Shown here: positions 32,615 through 34,725 of the stretch, piece by piece
Numbering within the stretch: the stretch's first letter is position 1
How the letters are laid out: each line of letters opens with the position of its first letter
NCBI GenBank assembly: GCA_900753715.1
Contig: CAAEAE010000027.1
Coordinates: 1 to 34,725, forward strand
Length of the DNA stretch: 34,725 bases
Direction of reading: 5' to 3'
DNA from: an uncultured Roseburia sp.
GTDB taxonomy: Bacteria; Bacillota_A; Clostridia; Lachnospirales; Lachnospiraceae
Made by a program: the position numbers and the translations under genes
The notes under the pieces: model-generated
Seen by the model: only the letters and a program-made list of their open reading frames with translations
What the model was told of the DNA's origin: nothing
Database searches by the model: none

Positions 32615-34725
32615 ATGGCAGAAGAATATACACCAATGATGCAGCAATATCTGCAAACAAAAGAAGAATATAAGGACTGCATTTTATTTTACCGGCTGGG
32701 CGATTTCTATGAAATGTTTTTTGACGATGCCATCACGGTTTCAAAAGAGCTGGAACTGACGTTGACCGGAAAAAACTGCGGAACCACAGAGCGTGCGCCG
32801 ATGTGTGGGATTCCGTATCATGCGGTGGAAGGATATTTGAACAAGCTGGTGGCAAACGGACACAAGGTGGCAATCTGTGAGCAGGTGGAGGACCCGAAGC
32901 TTGCCAAGGGGCTTGTGAAGCGCGAGGTCATCCGCATTGTGACGCCGGGAACGAACACGGATATCCAGGCACTTGATGAGACAAAGAACAATTACATCAT
33001 GTGCATTGTGTACGTGGCAGACAAATACGGCGTTTCGATTGCAGATGTCTCAACCGGAGATTATTTTGTCACCGAGGTCGACAATGAGCGCAAGCTGATT
33101 GATGAAATGAACAAGTTCAATCCGACCGAAATTGTCTGCAACGAAAGCTTTTACATGAGCGGGCTGGATTTTGATGATATGCGTCATCGACTTGGAATTA
33201 CAATTTCTGCGTTGGAGGCATGGTATTTTAGTGACGACTTAGCAGAAAATACCTTAAAAGATCATTTTCATGTCAAAAGCCTCGAAGGGCTTGGATTAAG
33301 CGATTACGGCTGCGGCGTGATTGCGGCGGGGGCGCTGTTAAAATACCTATATGAGACACAGAAAAATGAGCTGGATCACATTTCTGCCATCCATCCGTAT
33401 TCGACTGGAAAATATATGTTAATCGACAGTTCTTCCCGCAGAAACTTAGAACTGGTGGAGACGCTGCGCGAAAAACAGAAACGCGGCTCCCTGTTATGGG
33501 TTCTCGATAAGACCAAAACCGCCATGGGTGCAAGAATGTTACGTTCCTATGTCGAACAGCCGCTTATCGACAAAGCCGAAATTGAGAAGCGCCAGGATGC
33601 GATTGAAGAAATCAACGAGCATGTCATCACAAGAGAGGAGCTGCGGGAATATCTCAACCCAATCTATGATTTGGAACGTCTGGTGACAAGGGTGACTTAC
33701 CTGTCTGCCAATCCGAGAGATTTGATTGCGTTTAAAAATTCCATTGCGATGCTTCCGCCGATTAAGGCACTGCTGACCGATTTTAAGGGCGCCATGCTGA
33801 CTGAGATTGAAAATGATATGGATTCCCTCGAGGAACTGTATGAGCTGATTGAAGGTGCCATCAATGATGACCCACCGATACTTGTAAGGGAAGGCGAAAT
33901 CATCAAGGACGGTTACAATGCCGATGTCGATAAGTACCGGAAGGCAAAGACAGAAGGAAAGACCTGGCTTGCAGAGCTTGAGGCAAAAGAGCGCGATAAG
34001 ACCGGCATTAAGAATTTAAAAATCAAATACAACAAGGTGTTCGGTTATTATCTTGAGGTCACAAATTCCTACAAAGAACTGGTGCCGGAGTATTTTACCA
34101 GAAAACAGACGCTTGCCAATGCGGAGCGCTATATTACGCCGGAGTTAAAAGAACTCGAGGACATGATTCTCGGAGCTGAGGACAAGTTAGCGGCATTGGA
34201 GTATGATTTATTCTGTGATGTGCGAAACAAAATTGCGGAACAGGTCGTACGAATCCAGCAGACCGCAAAGGCGGTTGCAAAACTCGATGTATTTGTCTCC
34301 CTTGCAGTCGTGGCGGAACAGAATAATTATTGCAGACCAAAGATGAATGAAAACGGTATCATCGACATCAAGGGCGGACGTCATCCGGTCGTGGAGAAAA
34401 TGATACATAATGAAATGTTCATTGACAACGATACCTATCTCGACAACGGAAATAACCGGATTGCCATTATCACCGGACCAAATATGGCAGGAAAATCCAC
34501 TTATATGCGTCAGACAGCGCTTATTGTGCTGATGGCACAGATTGGAAGCTTTGTTCCGGCAACATCGGCTCGGATCGGAATCGTCGACCGTATTTTTACA
34601 CGCGTAGGCGCATCGGATGACCTTGCAAGCGGGCAGAGTACGTTCATGGTGGAGATGAACGAGGTGGCAAACATTTTAAGAAATGCAACGTCAAATTCAC
34701 TGCTCGTACTCGATGAAATCGGAAG
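32615..34725 (+). CDS. mutS: DNA mismatch repair protein MutS (partial, 3' end outside window)
   Basis: 703 whole codons are visible and the frame is open to the right edge; a complete MutS1 has about 850-880 residues. The mismatch-reading motif GDFYEMF gives F31 and E33. EQVEDPKLAKGLVKREVIR of the connector region is intact. Walker A is GPNMAGKST (621-629) and Walker B is LLVLDEIG (D700, E701), the window ending just after it. It scans DNA as a dimer and starts mismatch repair with MutL; mutL usually lies next to it, presumably beyond the edge. The ATG at 32615 has AGAAAGGG upstream, 6 bp after the flavoprotein gene. Nothing in the visible part suggests damage. Confidence 0.97.
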   Translation, partial: MAEEYTPMMQQYLQTKEEYKDCILFYRLGDFYEMFFDDAITVSKELELTLTGKNCGTTERAPMCGIPYHAVEGYLNKLVANGHKVAICEQVEDPKLAKGLVKREVIRIVTPGTNTDIQALDETKNNYIMCIVYVADKYGVSIADVSTGDYFVTEVDNERKLIDEMNKFNPTEIVCNESFYMSGLDFDDMRHRLGITISALEAWYFSDDLAENTLKDHFHVKSLEGLGLSDYGCGVIAAGALLKYLYETQKNELDHISAIHPYSTGKYMLIDSSSRRNLELVETLREKQKRGSLLWVLDKTKTAMGARMLRSYVEQPLIDKAEIEKRQDAIEEINEHVITREELREYLNPIYDLERLVTRVTYLSANPRDLIAFKNSIAMLPPIKALLTDFKGAMLTEIENDMDSLEELYELIEGAINDDPPILVREGEIIKDGYNADVDKYRKAKTEGKTWLAELEAKERDKTGIKNLKIKYNKVFGYYLEVTNSYKELVPEYFTRKQTLANAERYITPELKELEDMILGAEDKLAALEYDLFCDVRNKIAEQVVRIQQTAKAVAKLDVFVSLAVVAEQNNYCRPKMNENGIIDIKGGRHPVVEKMIHNEMFIDNDTYLDNGNNRIAIITGPNMAGKSTYMRQTALIVLMAQIGSFVPATSARIGIVDRIFTRVGASDDLASGQSTFMVEMNEVANILRNATSNSLLVLDEIG

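Overview
The window is chromosomal DNA from a Gram-positive anaerobe of the Clostridia, most likely the family Lachnospiraceae. Three things point there. First, the gene order is clostridial: alr followed directly by mazF, tepA/uppP/ftsK, and yqfC-yqfD-phoH-(HD)-ybeY. Second, sporulation-family proteins are present (YqfC, YqfD, a SpoVB-type flippase, a BofC-like protein). Third, promoters are sigma-A-like with TTGxxx-17-TATAAT spacing, and ribosome binding sites are strong (GGAGG). This placement is inferred; there is no rRNA. I see no tRNA, CRISPR array, insertion sequence, prophage gene or integrase. Almost all of the window is ordinary core genome, with one clearly accessory gene, the repeat surface protein at 17282-19300.

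Layout. 1-2335 (+): 3' end of nnr (NAD(P)HX repair), alr (alanine racemase) and a lone mazF-type toxin. 2342-4640 (+): a CNNM/CorC membrane protein and yebC, each with its own promoter, closed by a strong terminator. 4719-7554 (+): an O-acetylhomoserine sulfhydrylase and glycogen synthase, then a terminator. 7580-15746 (+): tepA, uppP, ftsK, fhs, folD and a zinc-ribbon/TPR/chitobiase-like membrane protein, tightly packed and ended by a bidirectional terminator. 15774-16971 (-): a zinc-ribbon membrane protein and xpt, read toward the same terminator. 16972-17281 is a divergent regulatory region with two near-consensus promoters facing away from each other, each with an inverted repeat in or over it.

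17282-19300 (+): a secreted leucine-rich-repeat/InlB-repeat protein with eleven tandem 69-bp units. 19453-23256 (+): rlmH, an Eis-like acetyltransferase, a DUF1287 protein and pyrimidine-nucleoside phosphorylase. 23292-27526 (+): the conserved yqfC-yqfD-phoH-HD-ybeY cluster. Its HD member looks catalytically dead and lacks the usual extracellular domain. 27547-29670 (+): a SpoVB-type flippase and a BofC-like membrane protein. 29730-34725 (+): two unrelated FAD-dependent proteins in tandem and the 5' part of mutS, which runs off the right edge.

How the genes fit together: alr, uppP, ftsK and the SpoVB-like flippase all serve envelope or septum work. fhs and folD make two consecutive steps of tetrahydrofolate one-carbon metabolism. 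xpt and the nucleoside phosphorylase salvage bases. phoH, ybeY and rlmH act on RNA or ribosomes. I found no clearly new multi-gene system. The items most worth a second look are the inactive PgpH-like protein, the tandem-repeat surface protein with its divergent control region, the toxin without an antitoxin, and the two zinc-ribbon membrane proteins that converge on one terminator.
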